Below are positions 16,664 to 25,341 of a stretch of 64,000 bases of DNA, in pieces. The DNA lies in the NCBI RefSeq assembly GCF_001401755.1, contig NZ_KQ474107.1, positions 39,650 to 103,649 on the forward strand, given 5' to 3'. Position 1 is the stretch's first letter. Each line of letters starts with the position of its first letter. Source of the stretch: Aquimarina longa SW024. Its GTDB lineage: Bacteria > Bacteroidota > Bacteroidia > Flavobacteriales > Flavobacteriaceae. Made by a program: the position numbers and the translations under genes. The notes under the pieces were generated by a model. The model was given only the letters and a program-made list of their open reading frames with translations. It had not been told where the DNA came from and ran no database searches.

Positions 16664-16717
16664 TCCAATATTATTTAAATGATTTTTATGTATTAATAGT
16701 ACTTTACTATCAGCCTG

Positions 16718-16725
16718 CAAATATA
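16718..16725 (-). promoter_or_regulatory. -7 box (TATATTTG) for rpsO
   Basis: This TAnnTTTG match on the minus strand lies 55 bases upstream of the rpsO ATG, in the gap after accD. There is no convincing -33 element. Confidence 0.5.
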
Positions 16726-16772
16726 GTATTTTTTGTATTAGAAATATATTTAATACAAAAAAAAGATAAATG

Positions 16773-17630
16773 TTAGTTTACTAAAGGTCTGTTTAGAATA
16801 AGATTTAAATATAAATTCACTTTTTGTTTTAATTCATGTCTTGGCGTTATAAAGTCTAAAAAACCATGTTCTTTTAAGAATTCTGCTGTTTGGAAACCTT
16901 CGGGTAATTCTTTTCCTGTGGTATCTCTTACAACACGAGGTCCGGCAAACCCTATCAATGCTCCGGGCTCGCCAATATTAATATCCCCTAACATGGCAAA
17001 AGAAGCAGTTGTACCTCCAGTAGTAGGATCTGTACATAATGAGATATACGGTATGTTAGCATCTGCTAATTGCGCTAATTTTGCTGATGTCTTTGCTAAT
17101 TGCATTAATGATAATGCAGCTTCCATCATACGAGCACCTCCTGATTTAGAGATAATCATTAAAGGGATCTTATGTTTTAAAGAATAACTGGCTGCTCGTG
17201 AAATTTTTTCACCTACAACACTTCCCATAGAACCTCCAATAAAAGCAAAATCCATACAGGCAATGACTAGGTCGTTCCCTTGGGATTTTCCTACAGCTGT
17301 TCTTACAGCATCTTTTAGATTTGTTTTTTCTTGGGCATCTTTAAGGCGATCAACATATTTCTTCTTGTCTTCGAATTTAAGAGGATCTCTAGAGGTAATG
17401 TTTTTGTCGAGTTCTGTGTACTTGTTGTCATCAAATAAGATTTCAAAATACTCTTTACTACCTATTCTTACATGGTATCCGTCTTCCGGACTTACATAAA
17501 AGTTTTTTTCAAGTTGTTCTGCATCTACAATTTTTCCTGTAGGAGATTTGTACCAAAGTCCTTTAGGAACATCTTTTTTGTCTTCAGTAGCTGTTTGTAT
17601 ACCTTTTTGCGTTCTCTTAAACCAAGCCAT
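16773..17630 (-). CDS. accD: Acetyl-CoA carboxylase carboxyltransferase subunit beta
   Basis: This 285-residue protein is one half of the carboxyltransferase that moves the carboxyl group from biotin to acetyl-CoA in the first step of fatty-acid synthesis. Core segments are FAFIGGSMGSVVGEKI, SKSGGARMMEAALSLMQ, DPTTGGTTASFAMLGD and EPGALIGFAGPRV. The N-terminal zinc ribbon of E. coli AccD (two C-x-x-C pairs) is degenerate: the equivalent positions here read LWYKSPTGK and FYVSPEDGYH, with no cysteines. The accA partner is not in the window. The fbaA terminator precedes it, so it probably has its own promoter or relies on read-through. Confidence 0.94.
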   Translation of the reverse strand: MAWFKRTQKGIQTATEDKKDVPKGLWYKSPTGKIVDAEQLEKNFYVSPEDGYHVRIGSKEYFEILFDDNKYTELDKNITSRDPLKFEDKKKYVDRLKDAQEKTNLKDAVRTAVGKSQGNDLVIACMDFAFIGGSMGSVVGEKISRAASYSLKHKIPLMIISKSGGARMMEAALSLMQLAKTSAKLAQLADANIPYISLCTDPTTGGTTASFAMLGDINIGEPGALIGFAGPRVVRDTTGKELPEGFQTAEFLKEHGFLDFITPRHELKQKVNLYLNLILNRPLVN

Positions 17631-17642
17631 AAAATTGTTGTA

Positions 17643-17683
17643 TTAAAAAAAGCTAAAACTTCCTAATAAGAAGTTTTAGCTTT
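17643..17683 (-). terminator. Terminator of fbaA
   Basis: A 14-bp perfect stem (17649-17662 with 17670-17683) and a 7-base loop are followed on the leftward strand by a T-run. It sits 16 bases after the fbaA stop. Confidence 0.85.
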
Positions 17684-17698
17684 GGTTTTCAGTATCCT

Positions 17699-18766
17699 TT
17701 ATAATGTATTTACACTATTTAAATCTTCGAATGCCTTTTTAAGACGGTTTTTAAAGGTGATTTCTCCTTCTCGTAACCATTTTCTAGGATCGTAATATTT
17801 TTTATTAGGTTCTTCTGATCCTTCAGGATTTCCTATTTGTGTCTTTAGGTATTCAATATTGTTTACCATATAATCACGGATTCCTTCATTAAAAGCAAAT
17901 TGAAGATCGGTGTCAATATTCATTTTAATAACACCATAGCCAATTGCTTCTCTGATTTCTTCAAGAGTAGAACCACTCCCTCCATGAAATACAAAATCAA
18001 TGTGGTTATCTTCAACATTATATTTCTTTGAAATAAATTCTTGAGAATTTTTAAGAATCTTTGGAGTTAATTTCACATTACCAGGTTTATATACTCCATG
18101 AACATTACCAAAAGCTGCAGCTACAGTAAATTTATTACTTACCTTGCTTAATTCTTCATAAGCATAAGCAACTTCTTCGGGTTGGGTATATAATTTAGAA
18201 TCATCTACATCACTATTATCTACACCATCTTCTTCACCACCAGTAATTCCTAGTTCGATTTCCAAAGTCATTCCCATTTTACTCATACGAGCTAGGTATT
18301 CTTTACAGATTTCGATATTTTCTTCGATTGATTCTTCAGATAGATCAATCATATGAGAGCTGTATAATGGTTTTCCTGTTTCTTTATAAAATGCTTCTCC
18401 GGCATCTAATAAACCGTCAATCCAAGGGAGTAATTTTTTTGCACAGTGGTCAGTATGCAAAATAACTGGGACTCCATAGGCTTCCGCCATCAAATGAACA
18501 TGTTTTGCCCCTGCAATAGCTCCTGCTATAGCTGATTTTTGATTTTCATTAGATAGACCTTTTCCAGCGTTAAACTGTGCTCCACCATTAGAGAATTGAA
18601 TAATTACTGGAGAATTTAATTCTGCTGCAGTTTCTAAAACAGTATTGATCGAATTAGAACCTATTACATTAACTGCAGGTAAAGCAAAACTTTTTTCTTT
18701 TGCATATTTAAAAATTGTTTGTACCTCGTCTCCTGTAGCAACCCCTGGTTTGATGTTGTGACTCAT
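17699..18766 (-). CDS. fbaA: Class II fructose-bisphosphate aldolase
   Basis: This 355-residue zinc aldolase interconverts fructose 1,6-bisphosphate with dihydroxyacetone phosphate and glyceraldehyde 3-phosphate. Zinc-binding and catalytic segments are VILHTDHCAKK (His and Asp), LEIELGITGGEEDG, FGNVHGVYKPGN and FVFHGGSGST, then KMNIDTDLQFA. Length and order match the class IIA group (E. coli FbaA). It is monocistronic, with a good -33/-7 promoter and a strong terminator. Confidence 0.97.
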   Translation of the reverse strand: MSHNIKPGVATGDEVQTIFKYAKEKSFALPAVNVIGSNSINTVLETAAELNSPVIIQFSNGGAQFNAGKGLSNENQKSAIAGAIAGAKHVHLMAEAYGVPVILHTDHCAKKLLPWIDGLLDAGEAFYKETGKPLYSSHMIDLSEESIEENIEICKEYLARMSKMGMTLEIELGITGGEEDGVDNSDVDDSKLYTQPEEVAYAYEELSKVSNKFTVAAAFGNVHGVYKPGNVKLTPKILKNSQEFISKKYNVEDNHIDFVFHGGSGSTLEEIREAIGYGVIKMNIDTDLQFAFNEGIRDYMVNNIEYLKTQIGNPEGSEEPNKKYYDPRKWLREGEITFKNRLKKAFEDLNSVNTL

Positions 18767-18791
18767 AATTTAGTTTTGGTTTATAAGGTTA

Positions 18792-18821
18792 CAAAAATAG
18801 TAAAATTATACGTAAACCAAA
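18792..18821 (-). promoter_or_regulatory. fbaA promoter (TTTG, 18-base spacer, TATTTTTG)
   Basis: On the minus strand the -33 element TTTG (18818-18821) and -7 box TATTTTTG (18792-18799) are separated by 18 bases, matching the Bacteroidota consensus. Transcription would start about 20 bases before the ATG. Confidence 0.7.
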
Positions 18822-18910
18822 TGATTAAAAATCAGAAGTGCTTCTTTAGAGTTATCTTTAATGTATAAGTGTTTTTATGATAAAAAAGTATAAATAATAC
18901 TATTAATTTG

Positions 18911-21487
18911 TTAAAAAGGGTAGTTGATTCCAAAATTGTAAATGGCTTTGGAAAAATTATATCCTTTAAACCATCTATTATCTTGATCATTAGCAGGGTT
19001 AAATGTCTTGAATCCTACATCTAATCTTAGAACAAAGAAGTTAAAATCATATCGAAACCCAAAACCACTTCCTATTGCAATTTCTTTTAGATCTTTTAAT
19101 CCAGAAAAAACGGCATCTTCATCTTCTAAATTATCTAAAACATTCCAAATGTTTCCAGCATCTATAAAAAGAGCTCCATTAAGTGATCCTAAAATATTAT
19201 ATCTATATTCTGTATTGAATGCAATTTTCATATTTCCTTCATTGAATTCATCTCTTCCTCCGGTACTCCCTGGTCCTAAATCATAAACACGCCATGCTCT
19301 GTTGTCATTAGGTCCCCCCCCAAAGAAACTTTTTGTAAATGGAATACTATTAGCATTGCCATAGGGTAATGCTATACCTGTAAATGCTCTAAAAGCAACT
19401 ACAGTTTTTCTTCCTAAATCCCAGTGCTTTATGTAATCTAATTCTGTTTTAGCATATTGAGAGAATTCAACACCAAAAATATCAAAACGCCCGGCAGAGT
19501 TTTTTTTAATTTTTGAGACATTAGAAATTGCACTCAAGGTATTACCAGCAAATTCAATTTTAGCTCTAAACCTAGAGTAGCTTTCGTCATAAAGGTTTTC
19601 TCTATTGTTTTTGGTATAGGTATAGTTTGATGCAAAAATTAGATTGTCATCTGTTAGCCGAGTTTTACGTTCTAGGATATTTTGAATTTCATTATACTGA
19701 CCTTGAGATAAATCAATATTAGATGTAAAAAGAGATTCAAAAATAAACTGATTTATTCCATCAGGTATTCGTAGTAAAGCGTTGTTTGTCGTGGGAACTC
19801 CTGTAATTGGTTGGGTAAAGAAAGGTGAATCTGCTTCAAGAACTTGTCTTGCAATGGTGTTTACCTTATCAAATGAGTTGTTATAAATGTTAAAATAATT
19901 ACTAGTATTAAGATTTCTGACATATTGTATGTTGATAAAATCTATCTGGTTGGTTACTGTTTTATTTGGTTTCCATAAGTAATTAAATACACCCGTAGCA
20001 TTTTGTCTATCTAGACCAATATTTTCTTGAGCATTCATCCCAAAAATAAGATTAGTGGTCGGTGACATATGTTTAGGAATGATTTTATGAGTTCTGAATG
20101 GGAAAAGTATTTTTGGGAATGATAGTTTTACATCTATTCCTACTTCTGATATGTTAAAGAATTTTTCACCTACATCTATTACATCACTAGAGGAACCTAT
20201 ACTTCCTCGACCTGAAATTTCTAAAATTTCAGCTCCTCCAAAAACATTTCGAATTAATAATGATCCTCCAAATCCAATTCCAAATGTTTGAATATTTGAT
20301 GTAGAAGCGTCAAAATCTATACCAGTACTGTATTTTTTTCTAGGGGTAAGTAAGATGTTTGCTATAAGACTCTCTTTGGTAGAGTCATTAGGATCAACTT
20401 CGTATTTTATATTTGGATATTTAAACGTTTTTAAATTATTAATTTGATTATAAGTAAGTGTACGATCATTGTCTCTAAAAACTTCTCCAGGAGTAATTAG
20501 AACAGCATTAGTAAGTGATCTGCGAGTATATTTTATTTTTTCAAAAGCATAAATGTTATATCCTTTATAAGAAGTACTATCTTTAATCTGCTTATTTCGA
20601 TTTTGATAAGAATAATCTGTATAGATATTAACGGTACTTATTTTATGAATTTTAAATGGAGGTCTGTTGATCGAATCTCCGGATGTTATAGATCGATTTT
20701 TTATTAGTAAATTTAAATTTACTTTATGGTCTGTACCGATGGTGTCTGCATCAAATTTGATAAATTCTTTTTCGAAATGAAATAAACCAGAATTTCTATA
20801 TAAATATGTGAGTCGATCTCTTTCTGTTTCAATATCTAATGTTTTGTATTGTTTTCCCGAAATGATAGTAGATTTCTCTTTGTTAAGTTTATAGATAGAA
20901 TCAGCAACTTTAGATACTATAGTAGTGTGTAGAGAATCAATAAAATAAGGTCTATTTGGTTTTATATAATATTCTACTGTTGCAGTCTTGTTATTTAAAG
21001 TGTTTATTTTATAATCAGCTTTAACATTAAACCATCCATTATTCCAGTAATGAGATTGTAGTTTTCTTATAGAACGTTTTATTTTAGATTCATTAATAAT
21101 AGAAGGAGGTTCTCCAATACTTTTTAGCCATTCATTGATTCGTGATAATCCTACCCCTAATCGGTCTACTTGTTTTTTAGAAAGAAAATTAGTAATTCGT
21201 TTTTCTCGTTTAGGTTTTCTTGTTAGCCAATCTTTATATAATGAATCTTGATTTATTCGAGCTAGATTATAGATGTGTAATCTAATTGGGATTCCTAAAA
21301 GTTTGATATTAGGTTTTTGGTATAATAAATCATATAGTTTGGGATCTTTAATTTTAGTACTATCAACAAAAATTTTATTACTGTCTAGTAAAATTTTTTT
21401 TTCCGGAACTTTTTTTACCGCGTTACACGAAAATAAAAAAGTGGTAGTTATAGTAATTAATAATATTTTTGTCAGAAAATCTTTCAA
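18911..21487 (-). CDS. tamL: TamL: TamA/BamA-like outer-membrane lipoprotein
   Basis: This is an 858-residue Omp85-superfamily protein. A lipoprotein signal ends at Cys21 (TTTFLFSC). Residues about 30-330 contain POTRA-like repeats (YYIKPNRPYFIDSLH; YKTLDIETERDRLTYLYRNSGLF; TYNQINNLKTFKYPNI). The C-terminal half is the 16-strand barrel, including SFFGGGPNDNRAWRVYDLGPG (the conserved RxWR-type loop region) and ending NFGINYPF. The lipid anchor marks the Bacteroidota TamL branch, which works with TamB in moving proteins or lipids to the outer membrane. TamB is not in this window. It is transcribed divergently from the RNA methyltransferase, with start codons 37 bases apart. Confidence 0.88.
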   Translation of the reverse strand: MKDFLTKILLITITTTFLFSCNAVKKVPEKKILLDSNKIFVDSTKIKDPKLYDLLYQKPNIKLLGIPIRLHIYNLARINQDSLYKDWLTRKPKREKRITNFLSKKQVDRLGVGLSRINEWLKSIGEPPSIINESKIKRSIRKLQSHYWNNGWFNVKADYKINTLNNKTATVEYYIKPNRPYFIDSLHTTIVSKVADSIYKLNKEKSTIISGKQYKTLDIETERDRLTYLYRNSGLFHFEKEFIKFDADTIGTDHKVNLNLLIKNRSITSGDSINRPPFKIHKISTVNIYTDYSYQNRNKQIKDSTSYKGYNIYAFEKIKYTRRSLTNAVLITPGEVFRDNDRTLTYNQINNLKTFKYPNIKYEVDPNDSTKESLIANILLTPRKKYSTGIDFDASTSNIQTFGIGFGGSLLIRNVFGGAEILEISGRGSIGSSSDVIDVGEKFFNISEVGIDVKLSFPKILFPFRTHKIIPKHMSPTTNLIFGMNAQENIGLDRQNATGVFNYLWKPNKTVTNQIDFINIQYVRNLNTSNYFNIYNNSFDKVNTIARQVLEADSPFFTQPITGVPTTNNALLRIPDGINQFIFESLFTSNIDLSQGQYNEIQNILERKTRLTDDNLIFASNYTYTKNNRENLYDESYSRFRAKIEFAGNTLSAISNVSKIKKNSAGRFDIFGVEFSQYAKTELDYIKHWDLGRKTVVAFRAFTGIALPYGNANSIPFTKSFFGGGPNDNRAWRVYDLGPGSTGGRDEFNEGNMKIAFNTEYRYNILGSLNGALFIDAGNIWNVLDNLEDEDAVFSGLKDLKEIAIGSGFGFRYDFNFFVLRLDVGFKTFNPANDQDNRWFKGYNFSKAIYNFGINYPF

Positions 21488-21506
21488 CCTTTATTTATTA
21501 TTGATC

Positions 21507-21514
21507 CAAAAATA
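21507..21514 (-). promoter_or_regulatory. -7 box (TATTTTTG) for tamL
   Basis: This TAnnTTTG match lies in the 37-base gap between divergent start codons, 19 bases before the tamL ATG. It overlaps any leader of the opposite gene. Confidence 0.4.
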
Positions 21515-21524
21515 CACTATTTGT

Positions 21525-22256
21525 ATGGTTAGTAAAAACCAAAAGAAGCTAATAAGAAGTTTATATCAAAAAAAATACCGAAAGCAACATGGATTGTTTG
21601 TTGCAGAGGGTAAAAAAGTGATAAAAGAATTGCTCGAGGCTAATCTAAGGTTACATTCTCTATTTACTTTAGACTCTTCTAATTTTGATAATATTGGGAT
21701 GCCTATGTATAATGTAACCGAAGAAGAGTTAAAACAAATAAGTTTTTTAACAACTCCTCAGGTTGCATTAGCAGTGTTTTATACACCAGAGGTGTCTGAG
21801 ATAAAATCAGAAGGATTAGTTTTAGCGTTAGATGATGTGAGAGATCCTGGTAATTTAGGGACTATAATCCGTTTGTGTGATTGGTTTGATGTAAAAAACT
21901 TAGTGTGTTCTATGCAAACAGTAGATTGTTATAACCCAAAAGTGATCCAGGCAACAATGGGATCGATTACCAGAGTAAATATTAGTTATGTTGATTTAAG
22001 AGAATTCTTAATGCATAAAACCTTAAATTCACGAGTTTTTGGAACATTTATGGATGGAAATTCTGTCTACGATGAGAAGTTGCCCAAAGAAGGAATTATT
22101 GTAATGGGTAATGAGGCAAATGGAATTTCTATGGATATTGAAAATCTTATTAAAGATAAAATAACGATACCACAATTCGGATCAGATCAACAAACAGAAA
22201 GCCTCAATGTAGCTACAGCTACAGCTATTATACTTAGTGAATTTAAAAGATCCTAA
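21525..22256 (+). CDS. SpoU/TrmH-family RNA 2'-O-methyltransferase
   Basis: This 243-residue protein has an N-terminal substrate-binding domain (KKLIRSLYQKKYRKQHGLFVAEG) and a C-terminal trefoil-knot SPOUT domain. SPOUT motifs are ALDDVRDPGNLGTIIRLCDWF (motif 1, split by eye at DPGNLG), GIIVMGNEANGIS (motif 2) and TIPQFGSDQQTESLNVATATAI (motif 3). It should methylate a ribose 2'-OH in rRNA or tRNA; the target cannot be read from sequence. I start it at 21525 (MVSKNQKKLI). The open frame reaches 84 codons further upstream, but that part lies inside tamL. Confidence 0.9.
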   Translation: MVSKNQKKLIRSLYQKKYRKQHGLFVAEGKKVIKELLEANLRLHSLFTLDSSNFDNIGMPMYNVTEEELKQISFLTTPQVALAVFYTPEVSEIKSEGLVLALDDVRDPGNLGTIIRLCDWFDVKNLVCSMQTVDCYNPKVIQATMGSITRVNISYVDLREFLMHKTLNSRVFGTFMDGNSVYDEKLPKEGIIVMGNEANGISMDIENLIKDKITIPQFGSDQQTESLNVATATAIILSEFKRS

Positions 22257-22263
22257 AAATGGA

Positions 22264-22971
22264 TTATTGAAAAGTAAAGTTTATAAAAACCCCTCGTGTT
22301 GACATTTTATCAATAGTAGAAGTGTATGGACTATTGAGATCTTTGTCTTTTACTAGTTCATCAGACATTGCAAATACGCCTCTGATGGATGGTGTAAACT
22401 TAAAATAATATAAGTATAGATCTATTCCAAATCCAATTTCATAATAATTGGTGTTGGTTTTCATTCTAAACTGCCCTTGGCTATTATCATCAGGGTTATT
22501 TTGGTTACTTGATAAATTGATAGATGTAGAAACTCCTCCAATTATAAATGGTTTAATGTTATTAATCCTTTTAGTCGATATTTTTAACAGTAAAGGAACG
22601 TGTACATATGTTGAGTTTACCTCTCTATCAGATTCAAAACTAGAAGTAAATTGTGGTCCTGAAAATTTTAAATTTCTTGTGTTAAAGATAACCATTGGTT
22701 CTAATCTAAGATCTAAATAATCATTAATTCTCAGATTCCCTAATAACCCAACATTAAAACCAAAAGAGCTTTTATGTATAATGTCTGTATCAGAAGCATC
22801 AGCCGTGTAATCAAAATTAAAATCATAATTGTTAAATCCAAGGATATAGCCATAGCTAAATCTTGGTTTGTCGAAGTTTTGCAAGTTTTGCACTTTTTCT
22901 TTAGAAAATAATTGTGCACTCATGTTTTGAGTGCATATTAAAACTACGATTAAGATAAATACTCTTTTCAT
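22264..22971 (-). CDS. porT: PorT family protein (type IX secretion)
   Basis: This 235-residue protein has a signal peptide (MKRVFILIVVLICTQNMSAQ) and an eight-strand-like outer-membrane barrel (RFSYGYILGFNNYDF, FGFNVGLLGNLRIN, LRLEPMVIFNTR, STYVHVPLLLKIS, KPFIIGGVSTSINL, YYEIGFGIDLYLYYF). PorT/SprT is required for T9SS function and gliding in Porphyromonas and Flavobacterium. The adjacent ubiE, 77 bases upstream on the same strand, is a frequent flavobacterial arrangement for this gene. It converges on the methyltransferase gene with only 7 bases between stops. Confidence 0.82.
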   Translation of the reverse strand: MKRVFILIVVLICTQNMSAQLFSKEKVQNLQNFDKPRFSYGYILGFNNYDFNFDYTADASDTDIIHKSSFGFNVGLLGNLRINDYLDLRLEPMVIFNTRNLKFSGPQFTSSFESDREVNSTYVHVPLLLKISTKRINNIKPFIIGGVSTSINLSSNQNNPDDNSQGQFRMKTNTNYYEIGFGIDLYLYYFKFTPSIRGVFAMSDELVKDKDLNSPYTSTIDKMSTRGVFINFTFQ

Positions 22972-23048
22972 CTATAATTAAAATTAACCTTTTGTATGGT
23001 TTTACAACTTTATTATTTAGTGTTATTACTTTATTATCGGCTTCTTAA

Positions 23049-23777
23049 TTATTTTGTAGCCGTATAAATTGTAGCAACACCAAAAGTTTGTGGGTTGTCT
23101 TTGACTTCTATAAACCCGATTTTTCTCAAAATATTGTTGAATGCTTCTCCATAAGGAAAAGCGGCAGCACTTTCACTTAGATAAGAATATGCTAATTTGT
23201 CTTTAGAAAATAATCTTCCTATAAGAGGGAGTAATCTTTTAGTGTACAACTTGTATCCTTGTTTATAAGGCGTTTTGGTAGGAATAGAGGTTTCTAAAAT
23301 AATAAAAATACCTCCAGGTTTAAGTACCCTTAATATCTCTAAAAGCCCTTTTTCTAAATTCTCAAAATTTCGTACGCCAAAAGCTACAGTTATAGCATCA
23401 AAATAATTTTCTTCATATGGTAAGTTTTCACTATCCGCTTGTACCATATTAATAATGGTGTCCAATTTTTTTGCAGTAACTTTATGTTTTCCTACTTCTA
23501 GCATACCAGCAGAAATATCAAGACCAATAATTTCTGAAGCTCCTGTTTTTGCTAAATTAATAGCAAGATCTCCCGTTCCTGTTGCAACATCCAATATCTT
23601 TTTTGGATGCGTTCTTTTAACAAGTTGGACTACTTTTTTACGCCATTTTACATCGATTCCGAAAGAAATAACACGATTAAGTCCGTCATAATTCTCTGAA
23701 ATTGTATCAAACATTTCAGCTACCTGTTCTTTTTTAGATCTGGTGTTGTCGTTATATGGAGTTATTTTTTCTGACAT
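23049..23777 (-). CDS. ubiE: Demethylmenaquinone/ubiquinone C-methyltransferase
   Basis: This 242-residue class I methyltransferase carries out the last step of menaquinone synthesis, ring C-methylation by SAM. Motif I is ILDVATGTGDLAINL. UbiE signatures are YDGLNRVISFGIDVKWRKK and AVAFGVRNF-type sequence (here ITVAFGVRNFENLEKGL), followed by EILRVLKPGG. The start at 23777 (MSEKITPYND) is preferred to an ATG nine codons upstream, because a -7 box lies within that extension. Menaquinone is the electron acceptor expected for the Nqr and Sqr enzymes in this window. Confidence 0.94.
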   Translation of the reverse strand: MSEKITPYNDNTRSKKEQVAEMFDTISENYDGLNRVISFGIDVKWRKKVVQLVKRTHPKKILDVATGTGDLAINLAKTGASEIIGLDISAGMLEVGKHKVTAKKLDTIINMVQADSENLPYEENYFDAITVAFGVRNFENLEKGLLEILRVLKPGGIFIILETSIPTKTPYKQGYKLYTKRLLPLIGRLFSKDKLAYSYLSESAAAFPYGEAFNNILRKIGFIEVKDNPQTFGVATIYTATK

Positions 23778-23793
23778 TAAAAAAAAATTTAGG

Positions 23794-23801
23794 CAAATAT
23801 A
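23794..23801 (-). promoter_or_regulatory. -7 box (TATATTTG) for ubiE-porT
   Basis: This TAnnTTTG match on the minus strand lies 16 bases upstream of the chosen ubiE start. It supports that start over the longer one. Confidence 0.5.
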
Positions 23802-23879
23802 CATTTTTGATATTGATAGTTAGAATAGATTTGAATTAAGTTAGAGATAATCAAATTTTATCAGTTAGTCAATTTACAT

Positions 23880-23887
23880 TATCTTTG
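23880..23887 (+). promoter_or_regulatory. -7 box (TATCTTTG) for trkA-trkH
   Basis: This exact TAnnTTTG box lies 104 bases upstream of trkA, giving a leader of about 95 bases. A clear -33 element is not visible. Confidence 0.5.
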
Positions 23888-23991
23888 TACTCTTTTATAT
23901 TTTTAAGACATTACTTATTAGTCGCTTTTTAGGATATAGTATTTGATCTTATTTTATTTTATCTCTAGATGGAAAACAATAAACAATACCA

Positions 23992-25341
23992 ATGAAAATC
24001 ATAATAGCCGGTGCAGGCGAAGTCGGATTTCATTTGGCAAAATTACTCTCTTTTGAGTCTCAGGATATTACACTTATAGATACAGATAAGGAATGTCTTA
24101 ATTACGCAGATACTCATTTAGATATTAGAGTTATTAAAGGAGATTCTACTTCAATTGCTATTTTAAAAGAAGCAAGAGTAGATAGCGTTGATATGGTAAT
24201 TAGTGTGACTTCTAGTGAGACTACTAATATTACGATATGTGTATTAGCTAAACAGCTTGGAGCTAAGCGTACTATTGCTAGAATATCTAATACAGAATTT
24301 ATAGAAAATAAAGAAGAAGTAGGATTTATCAAGTTTGGGATAGATGAGTTAATTTCTCCAGAAGCACTTGCTGCTTGTGAAATAGAGTTACTTCTTAATC
24401 AATCAGCATTTCATAATAGTTATGAGTTCGAAAATGGCGCATTAACTATGGTGGGAACAACCTTGTCTAAACAAGCTTTGTTTGTAGGGAAATCAGTAAG
24501 AGAAGCAGCAGAAGTATTTCCTGAACTTCATTTTATGCCTATTGCAATTCAGCGTTATGGTACTCAGTATACTTTAATACCCAGAGGGGATACTAGATTT
24601 AAAGAAGGGGATCAAGTATATTTTGTAACATCTAAAGGAGGCGTAGAAGAACTCTATAAATTAACAGGAAAAGTTAAGGAACAGATAAAAAATGTAATGA
24701 TCTTAGGAGGTAGTAAGATCGGTTTTAAAACGTCTAAAGATCTTTGTGATCATAAATTTAGAGTAAAACTCATTGAAAAAGATAAAGATAAGTCCTTTGA
24801 CCTTGCAGATGACCTTCCTGGTGCCCTGATAATCAATGGTGATGGGCGAAATGTAGAATTATTACAAGAAGAAGGAATTGATGGGATGGATGCTTTTATA
24901 GCTGTAACCGGTAATTCAGAGACCAATATAATGTCTTGTTTGGTTGCTAAATCTAAGGGAGTAAGGAAAACAATTGCACTGGTAGAAAATATGGATTATT
25001 TTCAACTTTCACACTCTATAGGAATAGACACCTTAATTAATAAAAAACTTTTAGCTGCCAATAACATTTTTAGGTTCATAAGAAAAGGAGAAGTTGTAGC
25101 AATGACTAAGCTTAATAATATGAATGCAGAGCTGTTAGAGTTTGTTGTAAAACCTACTTCTGAAGTGAGTGATAATATAATCAAGGATTTAGATTTTCCT
25201 CGTTCTGCTATAATTGCGGGTGTTATTAGAGATGGTGATGGAATGATTCCATTAGGAGATTTTTATATTCAGGCAGGAGATCGAGTCGTAGTTTGTTGTT
25301 TACCTAAATCCATTAAGAAAATCGAAAAGCTATTCCTTTAG
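23992..25341 (+). CDS. trkA: Trk potassium uptake regulator TrkA
   Basis: This 449-residue cytoplasmic gating subunit has two RCK halves, each an NAD-binding Rossmann fold plus a TrkA-C domain. The glycine motifs are IIAGAGEVGFHLA near residue 4 and MILGGSKIGFKTS near 235. The TrkA-C segments are near residues 145-225 and 370-449 (IPRGDTRFKEGDQVYFVT; FYIQAGDRVVVCCLP). It binds nucleotides and controls K+ flux through TrkH. The next gene, trkH, starts on the base after its stop codon, so the two are translationally coupled. Confidence 0.95.
   Translation: MKIIIAGAGEVGFHLAKLLSFESQDITLIDTDKECLNYADTHLDIRVIKGDSTSIAILKEARVDSVDMVISVTSSETTNITICVLAKQLGAKRTIARISNTEFIENKEEVGFIKFGIDELISPEALAACEIELLLNQSAFHNSYEFENGALTMVGTTLSKQALFVGKSVREAAEVFPELHFMPIAIQRYGTQYTLIPRGDTRFKEGDQVYFVTSKGGVEELYKLTGKVKEQIKNVMILGGSKIGFKTSKDLCDHKFRVKLIEKDKDKSFDLADDLPGALIINGDGRNVELLQEEGIDGMDAFIAVTGNSETNIMSCLVAKSKGVRKTIALVENMDYFQLSHSIGIDTLINKKLLAANNIFRFIRKGEVVAMTKLNNMNAELLEFVVKPTSEVSDNIIKDLDFPRSAIIAGVIRDGDGMIPLGDFYIQAGDRVVVCCLPKSIKKIEKLFL

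Noticed and set aside
16664..16720. 19-codon N-terminal extension of S15
   Set aside because: S15 normally begins MYLTKE, and the extension overlaps a -7 promoter box.
21273..21524. 84-codon N-terminal extension of the RNA methyltransferase
   Set aside because: It lies within the opposite-strand tamL coding sequence, and the SpoU fold begins at the ATG at 21525.
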